From RBG-16-57-9 sp964529745 (GTDB taxonomy: Archaea; Thermoproteota; Bathyarchaeia; TCS64): 56,833 bases of DNA. The stretch spans positions 1 through 56,833 of the forward strand of contig CAZGZR010000009.1 in the NCBI GenBank assembly GCA_964529745.1. Direction: 5' to 3'. Positions 25,551-34,969 of this stretch are shown one piece after another. The notes under the pieces are model-generated. The model did no database searches, was not told the origin of the DNA, and saw only the letters and a program-made list of their open reading frames with translations. Position 1 is the first letter of the stretch, and each line of letters starts with the position of its first letter. Both the position numbers and the translations under genes were made by a program.

Positions 25551-26755
25551 GCGTAGAGAGAAGACTCATGGACGAGGTCGACAGGCTCCGAGGCGACGTA
25601 GTCGAGTACACGCGGGGCATGGTCCGCATACGTAGCGAGAACCCGCCTGGAGACGAGACAGAGATCAGCGAACACGTTTCGGAGCTTCTCGCGTCCCTCG
25701 GGTTCGACGTGGAGCAGGTCGAGTCCAGGCCGAAGAGGGTGAACACCCTCGCATATCTTGAAGGCGTTGGGGACGGGGAGACTCTGCTCTGGAACGGCCA
25801 CTACGACACGGTCCCAGTGGGAAACCTGGACTACTGGACAGTGGACCCCTTCGGCGGCGAGGTCAAGGACGGCAGGATCTACGGGAGGGGTAGCGGCGAC
25901 ATGAAGGGCGCCATAGCTTCAGCATTGGTGGCCTCCAAAGCCTTGGGCAACCTGGGCCTGCGGCTCAGGGGAGACCTCCGCGTCCATGCCGTGGCGGACG
26001 AGGAGTTCTTCGGCCGCTACGGCACCAAGTACCTCTGTGAGAACGGGTACGTCGAGGGCGTGGACGCGGCCGTCGTGGGCGAGGCGTCCACCCGCGACGG
26101 CGTCGTCATGGCCAGGCCAGCCGTCAGGGGCAGGACCTTGGTGAACATCCGCGTCAAGGGCAGGTCGGCCCACAGCAGCAGGCCTGAGACAGGCGTCAAC
26201 GCCGTTCTCAAAATGAGCAAGGTGCTCCTCGCCATTGACGAAACCGAGTTCAGCTACCCCAGGCACAGCCTCCTCCCGGACCCAACAATAGCGCCGGGCA
26301 CCACCATCCGAGGCGGCACCAAGGACAACGTCATACCTGAGGACTGTGAGGCCGTGTGCGACGTCCGAACCGTCCCCGGGATGGACCCGGAGCAGGTGTT
26401 ACGGGACATCAGGGCGGTGGTGGAGCGGCTCAAGGCGGAAGACCCGGAGCTCGACGCATCCGTCGAGTCGCCGCTGAGCAAGCCGCCCAGCGAGATACCC
26501 ATCGACCACCCGCTCTACAGGTCGGCGACCAAGGCAACAGAACAGGTCGTCGGCTACGGGCTGGAGCCTCTGGGGGCCAGCGGGAGCAACGACACCAGCT
26601 ACCTAACCAACTTGGCGGCTGTGCCCGCGATGGCCTTCGGCCCCGGCGGCGGCAACGCCCACGCCCCAGACGAGTGGGCAGACGTGGAGACCCTGGTTAG
26701 CTTCGCCAAGATATACGGGCTCATGATGCTGGACATCTGCGGCTACGAGGAGTAG
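25547..26755 (+). CDS. M20 family metallopeptidase (ArgE/DapE/CPG2 type)
   Basis: Zinc exopeptidase or deacylase of 402 residues. Metal-binding and catalytic motifs are WNGHYDTVP, GRGSGDMKG (shared Asp), DEEFFG (catalytic Glu pair), GEAST, and HAPDEW near the end. The dimerisation domain interrupts the catalytic one at about residues 190-300. Start is GTG overlapping the previous stop. Together with ggt and prolyl oligopeptidase it suggests peptide or gamma-glutamyl compound breakdown, but the exact substrate is not visible. Confidence 0.88.
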   Translation: MSVERRLMDEVDRLRGDVVEYTRGMVRIRSENPPGDETEISEHVSELLASLGFDVEQVESRPKRVNTLAYLEGVGDGETLLWNGHYDTVPVGNLDYWTVDPFGGEVKDGRIYGRGSGDMKGAIASALVASKALGNLGLRLRGDLRVHAVADEEFFGRYGTKYLCENGYVEGVDAAVVGEASTRDGVVMARPAVRGRTLVNIRVKGRSAHSSRPETGVNAVLKMSKVLLAIDETEFSYPRHSLLPDPTIAPGTTIRGGTKDNVIPEDCEAVCDVRTVPGMDPEQVLRDIRAVVERLKAEDPELDASVESPLSKPPSEIPIDHPLYRSATKATEQVVGYGLEPLGASGSNDTSYLTNLAAVPAMAFGPGGGNAHAPDEWADVETLVSFAKIYGLMMLDICGYEE

Positions 26756-26800
26756 CTCCTCATCGCAGCCCCTATAAACGCGTCCCCCTCCATTTGATCC

Positions 26801-27214
26801 ATGGTCGACGAGATCGATGAACGCATACTGAGGCTCCTGGAGGAGAACAGCCGGATGAGCTACGTCGAGATCGGGAGAACCGTGGGCCTCAGCGAGGGCG
26901 CCGTCAGGAACCGGGTACAGGCCCTGGTGTCCGGGGGCGTCATCAAGCGGTTCACCATAGAGAAGTCGTCTAGCCACGGCGTGCGGGCCCTTACCATGAT
27001 CGCCGTGGACCCGGGTACGCCCACCTTCGAGGTCTCCACGATGGTGAGCCAGCTAGCCGGGGTGGAGAGGATATACGAGGTCACCGGCGAGTACGACATC
27101 GTCATGGTGAGCAGCGGGAGCAGCATCGAGGGCATCAACAAGGTCATAGAGGACGTGCGCAAGATCGAGGGCGTTGAGAAGACCAACACGATAATCGTCC
27201 TACGAACGCTGTAA
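26801..27214 (+). CDS. Lrp/AsnC family transcription regulator
   Basis: N-terminal helix-turn-helix (DERILRLLEENSRMSYVEIG, then GLSEGAVRNRVQALV) followed by the RAM ligand-binding domain with YEVTGEYDIVMVSS. Such regulators sense amino acids and control amino-acid metabolism. It directly follows the peptidase genes, so local control of them is likely. It is also a candidate for the tandem sites upstream of the two acetolactate synthase genes. ATG start; full length at 137 residues. Confidence 0.9.
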   Translation: MVDEIDERILRLLEENSRMSYVEIGRTVGLSEGAVRNRVQALVSGGVIKRFTIEKSSSHGVRALTMIAVDPGTPTFEVSTMVSQLAGVERIYEVTGEYDIVMVSSGSSIEGINKVIEDVRKIEGVEKTNTIIVLRTL

Positions 27215-27296
27215 ACTCCGGCCCGTGCTTACCAGCCCGTCTTCCCGGGTGCTCCAGCCTGTCGTTGCTTCGGCTGAGACGTAAACCTTAGGTTAC

Positions 27297-27824
27297 ATGA
27301 ACCACATCTCTGCAGACATGGAAGCATTGGAAGCCATAATGACCCGGAGAAGCATAAGGCGGTACACCGGCGAGCAGGTGAGTCCCGAGCATGAGAGGAG
27401 GCTGCTGGAGGCAGCCATGGCCGCCCCCAGCGCCCACAACCGCCAGCCCTGGCACTTCATAGTCGTGAGGAGCCGCGAGACCCTGAACAAGATACCCGAG
27501 TACCACCCCTATAGCAGGATGCTAAAGGAGGCCGGCTTGGCTGTGGTCGTCTGCGGCGACAACAAGGTTCAGACCACAGACTTCTGGACACATGACTGCA
27601 GCGCGGCCACCGAGAACATGCTCATAGCCGCGAACGCCCTCGGCCTCGGTGCCGTCTGGCTAGGCGTCCACCCCGGGGAAGAGCTCGTCAAGAAGACTAG
27701 GGAGCTCCTAGGGATACCAGGCCACGTTACGCCCTTGTGCATCGTCTCCGTCGGCCACCCAGCCGAGGAGAAGCCCCCCGCCGACAGGTACGACGAGTCC
27801 AAGGTACACAAGGAGAGGTGGTAG
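27297..27824 (+). CDS. Nitroreductase-family flavoprotein
   Basis: FMN-dependent reductase. MTRRSIRRYTGEQVS and AAPSAHNRQPWHFIVV near the N-terminus bind FMN, and ALGLGAVWLGVHPGEE with CIVSVGHPAEEKP is the C-terminal half. Small single-domain form (175 residues). The natural substrate is not known; quinones, nitro compounds or nicotinamide-linked substrates are usual for the family. ATG at 27297; the in-frame ATG at 27318 is an alternative. Confidence 0.88.
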   Translation: MNHISADMEALEAIMTRRSIRRYTGEQVSPEHERRLLEAAMAAPSAHNRQPWHFIVVRSRETLNKIPEYHPYSRMLKEAGLAVVVCGDNKVQTTDFWTHDCSAATENMLIAANALGLGAVWLGVHPGEELVKKTRELLGIPGHVTPLCIVSVGHPAEEKPPADRYDESKVHKERW

Positions 27825-27867
27825 CCCCCTCACTCAATTTATCTGTGCATCCGTCACCTGAGTACCC

Positions 27868-28305
27868 ATGAAGGTCTACTTCTCCGGCAGCATACGCGGC
27901 GGCGATCCCGACAGGGACTGGTTCCAAGCCCTCATACGACACATCTCACGCCACGGGAAGGTCCTCACCGAGAACAGCTTCGGCTACTCCCCCGAGGAGG
28001 AGGCCAGCTTCGACGACGCGTGGATATACGAGAGAGACGTTGAGTGGCTCAGGGAGGCGGACGCCGTTGTGGCCGAGGTCACTGCGCCTAGCCTGGGCGT
28101 CGGGTACGAGATCGCCAAGGCCGAGGAGTGGGGCAAGCCCCTGCTGCTTCTGTACCGGGAGCAGCCCGGCCGCAAACCCTCGGCCATGCTAAACGGAAAC
28201 AAGGCTCTGGAGATGATGGTCTTCACGGAGGAGGAAGACGCTTTGAAAGCCGTGGACAGTTTCCTATCCCCTATAAAGCGGAGTGAAGCATCAACATCTT
28301 CTTGA
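27868..28305 (+). CDS. Nucleoside 2-deoxyribosyltransferase-like, probable DNPH1/Rcl hydrolase
   Basis: MKVYFSGSIRGG is the signature of the 2'-deoxynucleoside 5'-phosphate N-hydrolase (Rcl/DNPH1) branch. The catalytic Glu lies in VAEVTAPSLGVGYEIAKA (about residue 72). The enzyme would cut the base from deoxynucleoside monophosphates, cleaning the nucleotide pool. Length of 145 residues fits. It is 43 nt after the nitroreductase, and the galactokinase follows with a small gap, so the three may share a transcript. Confidence 0.8.
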   Translation: MKVYFSGSIRGGDPDRDWFQALIRHISRHGKVLTENSFGYSPEEEASFDDAWIYERDVEWLREADAVVAEVTAPSLGVGYEIAKAEEWGKPLLLLYREQPGRKPSAMLNGNKALEMMVFTEEEDALKAVDSFLSPIKRSEASTSS

Positions 28306-28349
28306 GCGCTGGCTTGAATTTGAATATCTATCCAAACGAGGATTTGAAC

Positions 28350-29468
28350 ATGGAGTCCAGGGTTAGGCTGGTCTTCACCGAGGTATACGGCGGGGAGCCG
28401 ACGGTCTACAGGGCTCCTGGCCGCGTCAACCTCATCGGCGAGCACACGGACTATAACGACGGCTACGTTCTGCCCACGCCCATAGACAGACACGTCTACG
28501 TCGCCGCCAGGCCGAGGCCGGACGACCGGTTCCACGTCTACGCCGCCGACTTCCATCAACACAAGGAGTTCACCGTCGGCGGCACGAAGCTAGACCCGGA
28601 TCGCCCCTGGAGCAACTACATGCAGGGCGTGGTGGAGGCGCTGCGCGAGGAAGGCCACAGCCTGAAGGGGGCAGACATGGCCGTCACGGGGGACGTGTCC
28701 CTGGGGGCGGGGCTCAGCAGCTCCGCCGCGCTGCTAATGGCCACCCTCTACGCCCTCCAGGACGTGAACCGGCTGGAACTGGAACCTGTGGAGGCCGCAT
28801 ACATCGGGAGACGCGCCGAGAACGAGTTCGTCGGCGTCCAGTGCGGCGTCATGGACCACTTCGTCGCCTGTCTGGGAGAGCACGGTAAGGCGCTTTTCAT
28901 AGATTGCAGGACTAACGAGCATAGGCTCATCGACATGCCGCCAACGCACAGCGTCGTCATCGTGAACACCATGGTGCGTAGGGAGCTCATGGACTCTGCT
29001 TACAACGAGAGGCGGGCTCAGTGCATGGAGGCCGTCGAGATCATCTCGAAACATGACGCCGATGTGGTGGCCCTCAGGGATGTCCCCCCCGAGACGCTTG
29101 TGGAGCACTGGGAAGCTCTCCCCACCGTCATCCAGCGGCGGACCCGGCACGTGGTCACCGAGAACCAGCGGGTCCTCGACGCCGTGGTGTGCTTGGAGGC
29201 TGATGACGTCGAGGGCTTCGGGGACCTCATGTACGACAGCCACGAGAGCCTCCGCTACGACTACGAGGTGAGCTGCGAGGAGCTTGACGCTCTGGTGGAC
29301 GCCACCATGGACATGGACGAGGTGGTGGGAGCCAGGATGACTGGCGCCGGCTTCGGAGGCTGCACCGTGAACCTCGTCGAGGCGGGCTACGTAGCCGAGT
29401 TCACCGAGCTGATAAAGGAGAGGTATCTCCGGGCAACAGGCAAGAGGGCCGAGGTATACCTAGCGTGA
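28350..29468 (+). CDS. galK: Galactokinase
   Basis: GHMP kinase that phosphorylates galactose at C1. APGRVNLIGEHTDYNDGYVLP is the galactokinase signature (here quoted in two parts: APGRVNLIGEH and TDYNDGYVLP). GAGLSSSAAL is the ATP-binding loop, and GARMTGAGFGGCTVNLV the third GHMP motif. I chose the ATG at 28350, with CGAGGATTT upstream; a TTG at 28302 overlapping the previous gene would add 16 residues. Its 3' end overlaps the convergent deacetylase by 9 nt. No other Leloir genes are nearby, so the sugar could also be another hexose. Confidence 0.9.
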   Translation: MESRVRLVFTEVYGGEPTVYRAPGRVNLIGEHTDYNDGYVLPTPIDRHVYVAARPRPDDRFHVYAADFHQHKEFTVGGTKLDPDRPWSNYMQGVVEALREEGHSLKGADMAVTGDVSLGAGLSSSAALLMATLYALQDVNRLELEPVEAAYIGRRAENEFVGVQCGVMDHFVACLGEHGKALFIDCRTNEHRLIDMPPTHSVVIVNTMVRRELMDSAYNERRAQCMEAVEIISKHDADVVALRDVPPETLVEHWEALPTVIQRRTRHVVTENQRVLDAVVCLEADDVEGFGDLMYDSHESLRYDYEVSCEELDALVDATMDMDEVVGARMTGAGFGGCTVNLVEAGYVAEFTELIKERYLRATGKRAEVYLA

Positions 29469-30227
29469 CGCGGCCCAGTACCGATCCACGTAGTCTGTGG
29501 CACGCATGAACTCGACGTCCGGGATCTTCAATGCGTGCTCTATTACGCCTTTCAGGCAGAGGAGCCTCGACGGCCTCCCCGTCACTTGGGGGTGGTTGGT
29601 GAGGCAGAAGAGGCTCCCGTCGGCGTACCGGGCGTCGAACTCGACGCGCCACACATCCACAGTGTCCTCAGCGGTCATCCCCCAGTCGTAGTAGAAGGTC
29701 CAGTCGTCAAGGTTGTAGGCGACGGGAATCTCCAGGAGCCGAGACTCCTCGCCATCAATGATGTTCCAGAAGCATTCCTCGGCGCCCATGTAGTCGCTGT
29801 TCCATTTGAAACCCATCTCGCTGAGGAACCCGTGGGTGTGCGTGCTAGGCCTCCACCGGGGCGTCCTGTGGCCCACGATCCTGGAGCCCGTGAACTCTTC
29901 AAGGATATCCCTGCTCTTAGCTATCCACCCCCGCTCCTGCTCCGGCTCCAAGGCGTTGTAACCCCTGTGGGTGTAGCCGTGGCAGGCTAGCTCGTGGCCC
30001 CTTGACACTATCGTCTCGACGGCTTCCGGGTACCGCTCCGCCGTCAGGCCTGGGACGCAGAAGGTGCCCTTGATCTCGTACTCGTCGAGGAGGTCCATTA
30101 TCCTGTAGACCCCCCTCTTGGGGCCGTACCCTCCCTGGGTCACCCAGTAAGGGATTCCGGGGTGCGTCTCCTCGAACGCTGTCTCGCCGTCGAGGTCGAA
30201 GGTGAGTAGAACCGGGAAAGGCTTCAT
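29460..30227 (-). CDS. Polysaccharide deacetylase (NodB family)
   Basis: LTFDLDGE at the N-terminus provides the conserved aspartates, and HGYTHRGY (about residue 98) is the zinc-binding H-x3-H motif. GHRTPRWRPS and LTNHPQVTGRP complete the active site of this carbohydrate esterase 4 type protein. Some members of this subfamily act on allantoin or other small amides rather than polysaccharides, and with no signal peptide a cytoplasmic small substrate is possible. Length is 255 residues. ATG start. Upstream the sequence enters the poor-quality gap region. Confidence 0.87.
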   Translation of the reverse strand: MKPFPVLLTFDLDGETAFEETHPGIPYWVTQGGYGPKRGVYRIMDLLDEYEIKGTFCVPGLTAERYPEAVETIVSRGHELACHGYTHRGYNALEPEQERGWIAKSRDILEEFTGSRIVGHRTPRWRPSTHTHGFLSEMGFKWNSDYMGAEECFWNIIDGEESRLLEIPVAYNLDDWTFYYDWGMTAEDTVDVWRVEFDARYADGSLFCLTNHPQVTGRPSRLLCLKGVIEHALKIPDVEFMRATDYVDRYWAASR

Positions 30228-30839
30228 GGATGATGATGGGCCGCCCCTGTTTTTAGGGGTTACCCGTCTTTCCGCGCCGCCGCGCGCCTAGCCACGTGTT
30301 CGGCGCCTCCGTCCTTGTAATAGATGGGTTCTCTCTTAATCAACGAAGTCAGTTATGAAACCGGGGGGGGGGGGGTCCACGCGGGGTACCCCATACAAAC
30401 TTGTTTTAACCAANNNNNNNNNNCCCCCCCCCCCCCCCCCACCCCCCCCCCCCCCCCCCCCCCGCCCCCACACGCGTCAGACGCGAAAACATCGTTCTTT
30501 AACCAAGAGAAGCCCTAAAACAGGTCCTTTCGGATCCAATCATATACAAAAACGTACGTTTAACTCGGCTAATTATCATAAAAAAAACGCAGCCCACCGC
30601 CCATGATCGCTGTCAACGAAGAGCATATAGCTTGAAAACAGTGCTGAACCCCGTACAGGCAACCCGCACAAGTCGCTACTGACCATCCAGAACATGTTCA
30701 TGAACCCGTTGAACGGAAGATCCATGATATAGACGAAAACCGTGGCTGAACAGGTTCCCCGACGAGCATCTTAGCCAAGGGGTTCCGTCGCTTGAAGGCC
30801 GATAGATAATCTTATTCCGCCGTCACAGTACTCCGTAAC
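30228..30839. other. Non-coding stretch with assembly gap
   Basis: This holds a 13-base G run (30363-30375), ten N (30414-30423) and about 40 bases of almost pure C (30424-30463). The remaining 375 bases have no long reading frame, and stops occur in all frames on both strands. It is AT-richer than the rest and may contain sequencing errors. I see no recognisable gene or RNA. Confidence 0.8.
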
Positions 30840-31361
30840 ATGGTCACCCTCGACCAGGTAATCTACGTCCTCCCCCTCCTCGGCATCACGGTCTCCATCC
30901 TGTACTACGCCATGGTTCTGAGGAACGCCAACAGGACCAGGTCTGCGCAGCTCTTCATGTCGTTGCACAGCATCATGTCCAACAAGGAGGGTATGTCCGA
31001 TTACTTGGACACCATGTACATGGAGTGGGAGGACTACGCCGACTTCGAGAGGAAGTACGGCTCCGACAACAACAAGAAGTCGTATGCCCAGAGATTGTCT
31101 ATCTGGAACACATTCAACAACTATGGGGTGCTGCTGAAGAGAGGACTGATCGACCCCGAGATGGTGTATGACGCCGCGGGCGCAGCCATCATCATGAGCT
31201 GGGAGAAGTGGAGGCCCATCATCATGGAGCAGAGGGTCCGGTACATGGGCCCCAACTACCTGGAGCACTGGGAGTACCTTGCGACAGTCTTGAGGTCCAT
31301 CCAGGATAGAAGGGGAATAAAGTGGGTGCCGCCTGAAACGGGCTTTAGATTCGAGGAATAG
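30840..31361 (+). CDS. Membrane-anchored DUF4760-like protein
   Basis: A single transmembrane segment (residues 6-25, VIYVLPLLGITVSILYYAMV) is followed by a helical cytoplasmic domain containing RTRSAQLFMSLHSIM and a conserved IWNTFNNYGVLLKRGLID stretch typical of DUF4760. The function of this family is unknown. It starts with ATG after a TATA-like AGATAATCTTATTC. Length 173 residues is complete. Confidence 0.65.
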   Translation: MVTLDQVIYVLPLLGITVSILYYAMVLRNANRTRSAQLFMSLHSIMSNKEGMSDYLDTMYMEWEDYADFERKYGSDNNKKSYAQRLSIWNTFNNYGVLLKRGLIDPEMVYDAAGAAIIMSWEKWRPIIMEQRVRYMGPNYLEHWEYLATVLRSIQDRRGIKWVPPETGFRFEE

Positions 31362-31381
31362 TTCACGCCTTTCACGATGCT

Positions 31382-32179
31382 TCAGGTCTTGATCGCTTTG
31401 ACGCTCCAGAGCTGGGGCAGCGGGTCGCCGGGTATCCTCCAGGCTCCGTCGTCCCCCTTCACCGACTTCTGGACGTACCTCCATTCCAGGTGGGGGTACT
31501 CACCGATCTCCTTTATTGAGAGGCCGGCGTCGATAAGGCTGTTCAGTACGTCGCCGACGGTGTGCTGCCACTCGTAGGTCTTCTTGTTGTCTAGCACAGC
31601 GTCCTCGTCGGCGTAGCTTCCATCCGTCTCCCAGCTCAGGGGCTCGTCGCTGTGCCAGTAGCTGTACTTCAGCTCAAGCCCCTCGGACTCGTCGTCGAGC
31701 ATCCACATGAAGGGGTGAGACTCGACCAGCAGGAACACGCCCCCTGGCTTCAGGTAGCGAGCTATTATTCGTCCCCACTCATGGATGTCTCGGAGCCAGC
31801 AGAGGACGCCGTAGCTCGTGAAAACGATATCGTACTCCCCCTCGTGGACGTCCGGGAGGTCGTACACGTTGCTGCAGATGAACTCGGCTTCGACGTTAAT
31901 CCTGTCCGCTATCCGCCTCGCCAGCTCGATGGCTGACTCACTGAAGTCAACGCCCGTCACCTCGGCACCGAGCCTCGCCCAGCTCAGCGTGTCCAACCCG
32001 AAGTGGCACTGGAGGTGAAGGAGCCTCTTCCCCTCGACGTCTCCAAGCGCCTTAAGCTCTAATCTGTGAAGGCTGTTCTTTCCAGCGAAGAAACCCTCTA
32101 GGTCGTACTCATCTGACTTGGCGTGTATCTCCACCAGTTCGTCCCAGCGCCTCCTGTTGGTCTCGTAATAGTCCTCCAA
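31382..32179 (-). CDS. Class I SAM-dependent methyltransferase
   Basis: The GKRLLHLQCHFGLDTLSWA segment is motif I in the form LHLQCHFG, VTGVDFSESAIELAR is motif II, and YDIVFTSYGVLCWL with YLKPGGVFLLVE are motifs IV and V. The target is unknown. I chose the TTG at 32179 because the TATA-like CTTTTATC on the minus strand lies about 34 nt upstream, giving a near-leaderless message. A longer reading from TTG 32248 adds 23 hydrophobic and unlikely residues. Length with the chosen start is about 265 residues. Confidence 0.82.
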   Translation of the reverse strand: MEDYYETNRRRWDELVEIHAKSDEYDLEGFFAGKNSLHRLELKALGDVEGKRLLHLQCHFGLDTLSWARLGAEVTGVDFSESAIELARRIADRINVEAEFICSNVYDLPDVHEGEYDIVFTSYGVLCWLRDIHEWGRIIARYLKPGGVFLLVESHPFMWMLDDESEGLELKYSYWHSDEPLSWETDGSYADEDAVLDNKKTYEWQHTVGDVLNSLIDAGLSIKEIGEYPHLEWRYVQKSVKGDDGAWRIPGDPLPQLWSVKAIKT

Positions 32180-32327
32180 GGATGATCGGCCAATAGTAGA
32201 TTGTAGCCAGATAAAAGTGGTGAAAAACAGGTGCCGCGCTGCCTCCAAACACCGAAAGTTAGAAGATATGAAGCACTGACTGCAATGATTTTACATAGAG
32301 CAGCGAGTATTGGGTAGAGGAGCAGCG

Positions 32328-32996
32328 ATGGTGGACCGAGGGACCCTGCTCAGGGGGATAGCCGAGATGATCAACAGCATCCAGCGGCGCCACCCCGTCC
32401 GGGTTGCCATCGACGGCGTAGACGCAGCCGGGAAATCCGTCTTCGCCGACGCGCTCAAGCCTCTATTGGAGGAGAAGGGCAGGGAGGTCATCCGGTCCAG
32501 CATGGACTGGTTCCACAACCCCCGGAGACTGAGATACGCCCGAGGGAGGATGGACCCCGAGGGCTACTACCTCGACAGCTTCAACTACAGGGCGCTCCTC
32601 GACTACCTCCTCCTGCCCCTAGGGCCAGGTGGAAGCCTGGTGTACACGGATAAGGCGTTCGACTACAGGCTCGACCATAGGCTCGACGAGCCGTTCAAGA
32701 AGGCTGGCAGCGACGCCGTGATCCTCTTCGACGGCGTCTTCCTACTCAGGCCCGAGCTTGAGCGCCTGTGGGACCTGAAGATATACCTCGACGTCACCTT
32801 CGAAGAGTCGCTGCGCCGGGGCTTGGAGAGGGCGGCTGGTGACAGCTCCGAGGCCGAAGAGCTCTACATGAACAGGTACATACCCGGCCAGAAGCTGTAC
32901 CACATACACTCGGCGCCCCTGAGGAAGGCGGACATCGTCATCGACAACAACGACCCCCTTAACCCGAGGATCACCCACATGAACCCCCGCCTCTAG
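32328..32996 (+). CDS. Uridine kinase-like P-loop kinase
   Basis: The Walker A loop GVDAAGKS is at about residue 30, and SSMDWFHNPRRLRYARG and EGYYLDSFNYRALL resemble the nucleoside-binding region of uridine kinase and phosphoribulokinase-type proteins. VILFDGVFLLRPEL carries the usual phosphate-acceptor strand. It probably phosphorylates a nucleoside or related small molecule; which one is not known. The ATG at 32328 has GAGGAG directly upstream, so it is preferred to the TTG at 32310. Length 222 residues. Confidence 0.78.
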   Translation: MVDRGTLLRGIAEMINSIQRRHPVRVAIDGVDAAGKSVFADALKPLLEEKGREVIRSSMDWFHNPRRLRYARGRMDPEGYYLDSFNYRALLDYLLLPLGPGGSLVYTDKAFDYRLDHRLDEPFKKAGSDAVILFDGVFLLRPELERLWDLKIYLDVTFEESLRRGLERAAGDSSEAEELYMNRYIPGQKLYHIHSAPLRKADIVIDNNDPLNPRITHMNPRL

Positions 32997-33026
32997 TCCT
33001 TCTACGGGCTTAATACCCGCATATTA

Positions 33027-34958
33027 CTAGGGCAGCCCCAGCACCAGTAATACCCGTAATATGACTCCGCCCAGCAGCACGGCCGTGAATATCTCCGCTG
33101 CGCTTATCACCGCCGCGGCCCTGTACCCGAACTCCTTCACGAGGGCGGCGATGGTCGAGATGCAGGGCACGTATACCATGACCACGAACGCGAACACGAA
33201 CATCTGGACGGGCGACAGGAACATGGAGAAGTCGTTCCCCCCCAGCAGCGTGCCCAGGAGTATGAGGGTAAGCTCCTTCCTGAGCACCCCGAAGATGAGG
33301 ACCACGCCCGCTGCGGAGGGCAGCCCGAGCCACCCCACGGTGACCGGGCTCATCAGCCCCTTGACCACCTCCAGTATGCCGAGGATCGCCGCCACCTGTA
33401 TCACGAAGTTGCCTGCTATCATTATAGGGAAAGCCTCATAGACGAAGCCCCTAAGCCTGAACCAGGTGCGCTGCGCCGTCGTCCTAAGCGACGGCATCCT
33501 GTAGCCCGGTATCTCCATTATGAGCCCCACGGGCTCGTCCGGCGCCACCTTGTAGGCTATCCTGCCGAGGACGAAGATCAACACGAAGTCGATGAGGTAC
33601 AGCAGCATGGCCCACCTGAACCCCACGTAGGCGGCCACGAGCCCCATGATGACTATGCTGCGGGCGGCGCAGGGGACCAGGCTGCCCACGAATGCGCAGA
33701 TGAGCCTCTCCCTCTCCGTTTCCATTATGCGGGCCCCCAGCACGGCGGGTACGTTACAACCAAAACCCAACATCACCGGTATGAAGCCCTTCCCGTGAAG
33801 CCCTATGGCGTGCATCGCGGAGTCCATGAGGAAGGCGACCCTGGCGAGGTACCCCGAGTCCTCAAGCACCGAGAGCACCAGGTAGAAGGGGGCTATGTAG
33901 GGAAGCGCGACCACCACGCCCCCGATGAGGCCGTCGATGACGGCGTCCCAGATGAAGGTCGCGGCGGGCCCTGATCCCAGGGCTGTCACATACACGGACT
34001 TGACGCCCATGAACGTCTCGTCTAGAACCCCTGCCAGCCAGTCCCCTAAGCTGAATATAACGAAGAATATGGTGAGTATGCTGGCCACCATGAACAGGTA
34101 GCCCCAGACCGGGTGGGTGGTAGCATCCGCCAGAGCCTCCCGGAGCCCTCTCGTCGGCACGACGTGGCTAGATGACTCATGCGCCAATGAGCTTGCCAAA
34201 GCATACCGCTCGGAGGCTATGACGCTGCTCACGTCGTGGCTGTGGATCTCCTCTATGGAGGCCGCCGCTTCGTCGACTTCGGCCCGGAGACCAGGCTGGT
34301 GTTGGTACACGGCCGTGGTTATCTCCTCGTCTCCCTCGAGGAGCTTAACCGCCACCCATCTTCTCGGGAAGGGAGTCTCCACCTCTATCATGGAGGCGAT
34401 CCTGTCAACCCTCCCCTCGACCTCGGGGCCATATGTGAGGGGCTTCGCATTCTCCCCCCTCTCCGCCGCCTCCACCACGCTCTCCATGAGCTCCGTTAGC
34501 CCGGCACCCTTCACCGCCACCGTGGGCACCACGGGCACACCCAACCGCCTGCTCAGCTCCTCAGGGTATACTATGACGCCCTTGCTCTCGGCGACATCGA
34601 TCTGGTTCAAAGCCACCACCATGCGGGGCTCGAGCTCCAGGAGCTGAACGGTGAACGCCAGGTTCCTCTCCAAGGCGCTGGCGTCCACCACGTTGACTAT
34701 CACGTCGGGGCGCTCCACCGCGATGTACTCGCGGCTGATCAGCTCCTCTATGCTGTAGGTGCTGAGGCTGTATATCCCGGGGAGGTCGACGACCTCGACC
34801 TCGGTGTCGCCGAAGAAGAGGGTGCCCTCGGCGCGCTCAACGGTCTTCCCGGGCCAGTTGCCCACGTGCTGGTGCAGCCCCGTGAGCTGGTTGAAAATAA
34901 CGCTTTTACCCACGTTCGCATTTCCCGCTAATGCGACTCTCAGCTTCCTCTCTGACAA
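33027..34958 (-). CDS. feoB: Ferrous iron transport protein B
   Basis: Fe(II) uptake protein with an N-terminal G domain and a C-terminal membrane channel. G domain motifs are GNANVGKS (G1), DLPGIYSLS (G3) and NQID (G4). Two gate regions with the PC motif are seen: LVPCAARSIVIMG and YVPCISTIAALVKEFG. The length of 643 residues is typical. TTG start, with GTGA 6 nt upstream. It lies directly behind the DtxR-FeoA fusion, so both form one iron-regulated operon. Confidence 0.95.
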   Translation of the reverse strand: MSERKLRVALAGNANVGKSVIFNQLTGLHQHVGNWPGKTVERAEGTLFFGDTEVEVVDLPGIYSLSTYSIEELISREYIAVERPDVIVNVVDASALERNLAFTVQLLELEPRMVVALNQIDVAESKGVIVYPEELSRRLGVPVVPTVAVKGAGLTELMESVVEAAERGENAKPLTYGPEVEGRVDRIASMIEVETPFPRRWVAVKLLEGDEEITTAVYQHQPGLRAEVDEAAASIEEIHSHDVSSVIASERYALASSLAHESSSHVVPTRGLREALADATTHPVWGYLFMVASILTIFFVIFSLGDWLAGVLDETFMGVKSVYVTALGSGPAATFIWDAVIDGLIGGVVVALPYIAPFYLVLSVLEDSGYLARVAFLMDSAMHAIGLHGKGFIPVMLGFGCNVPAVLGARIMETERERLICAFVGSLVPCAARSIVIMGLVAAYVGFRWAMLLYLIDFVLIFVLGRIAYKVAPDEPVGLIMEIPGYRMPSLRTTAQRTWFRLRGFVYEAFPIMIAGNFVIQVAAILGILEVVKGLMSPVTVGWLGLPSAAGVVLIFGVLRKELTLILLGTLLGGNDFSMFLSPVQMFVFAFVVMVYVPCISTIAALVKEFGYRAAAVISAAEIFTAVLLGGVILRVLLVLGLP

Positions 34959-34969
34959 ATTATTTCACT

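Noticed and set aside
30324..30606. Two proline-rich open frames crossing the N run
   Set aside because: They arise from the C homopolymer and unknown bases and have no coding character.
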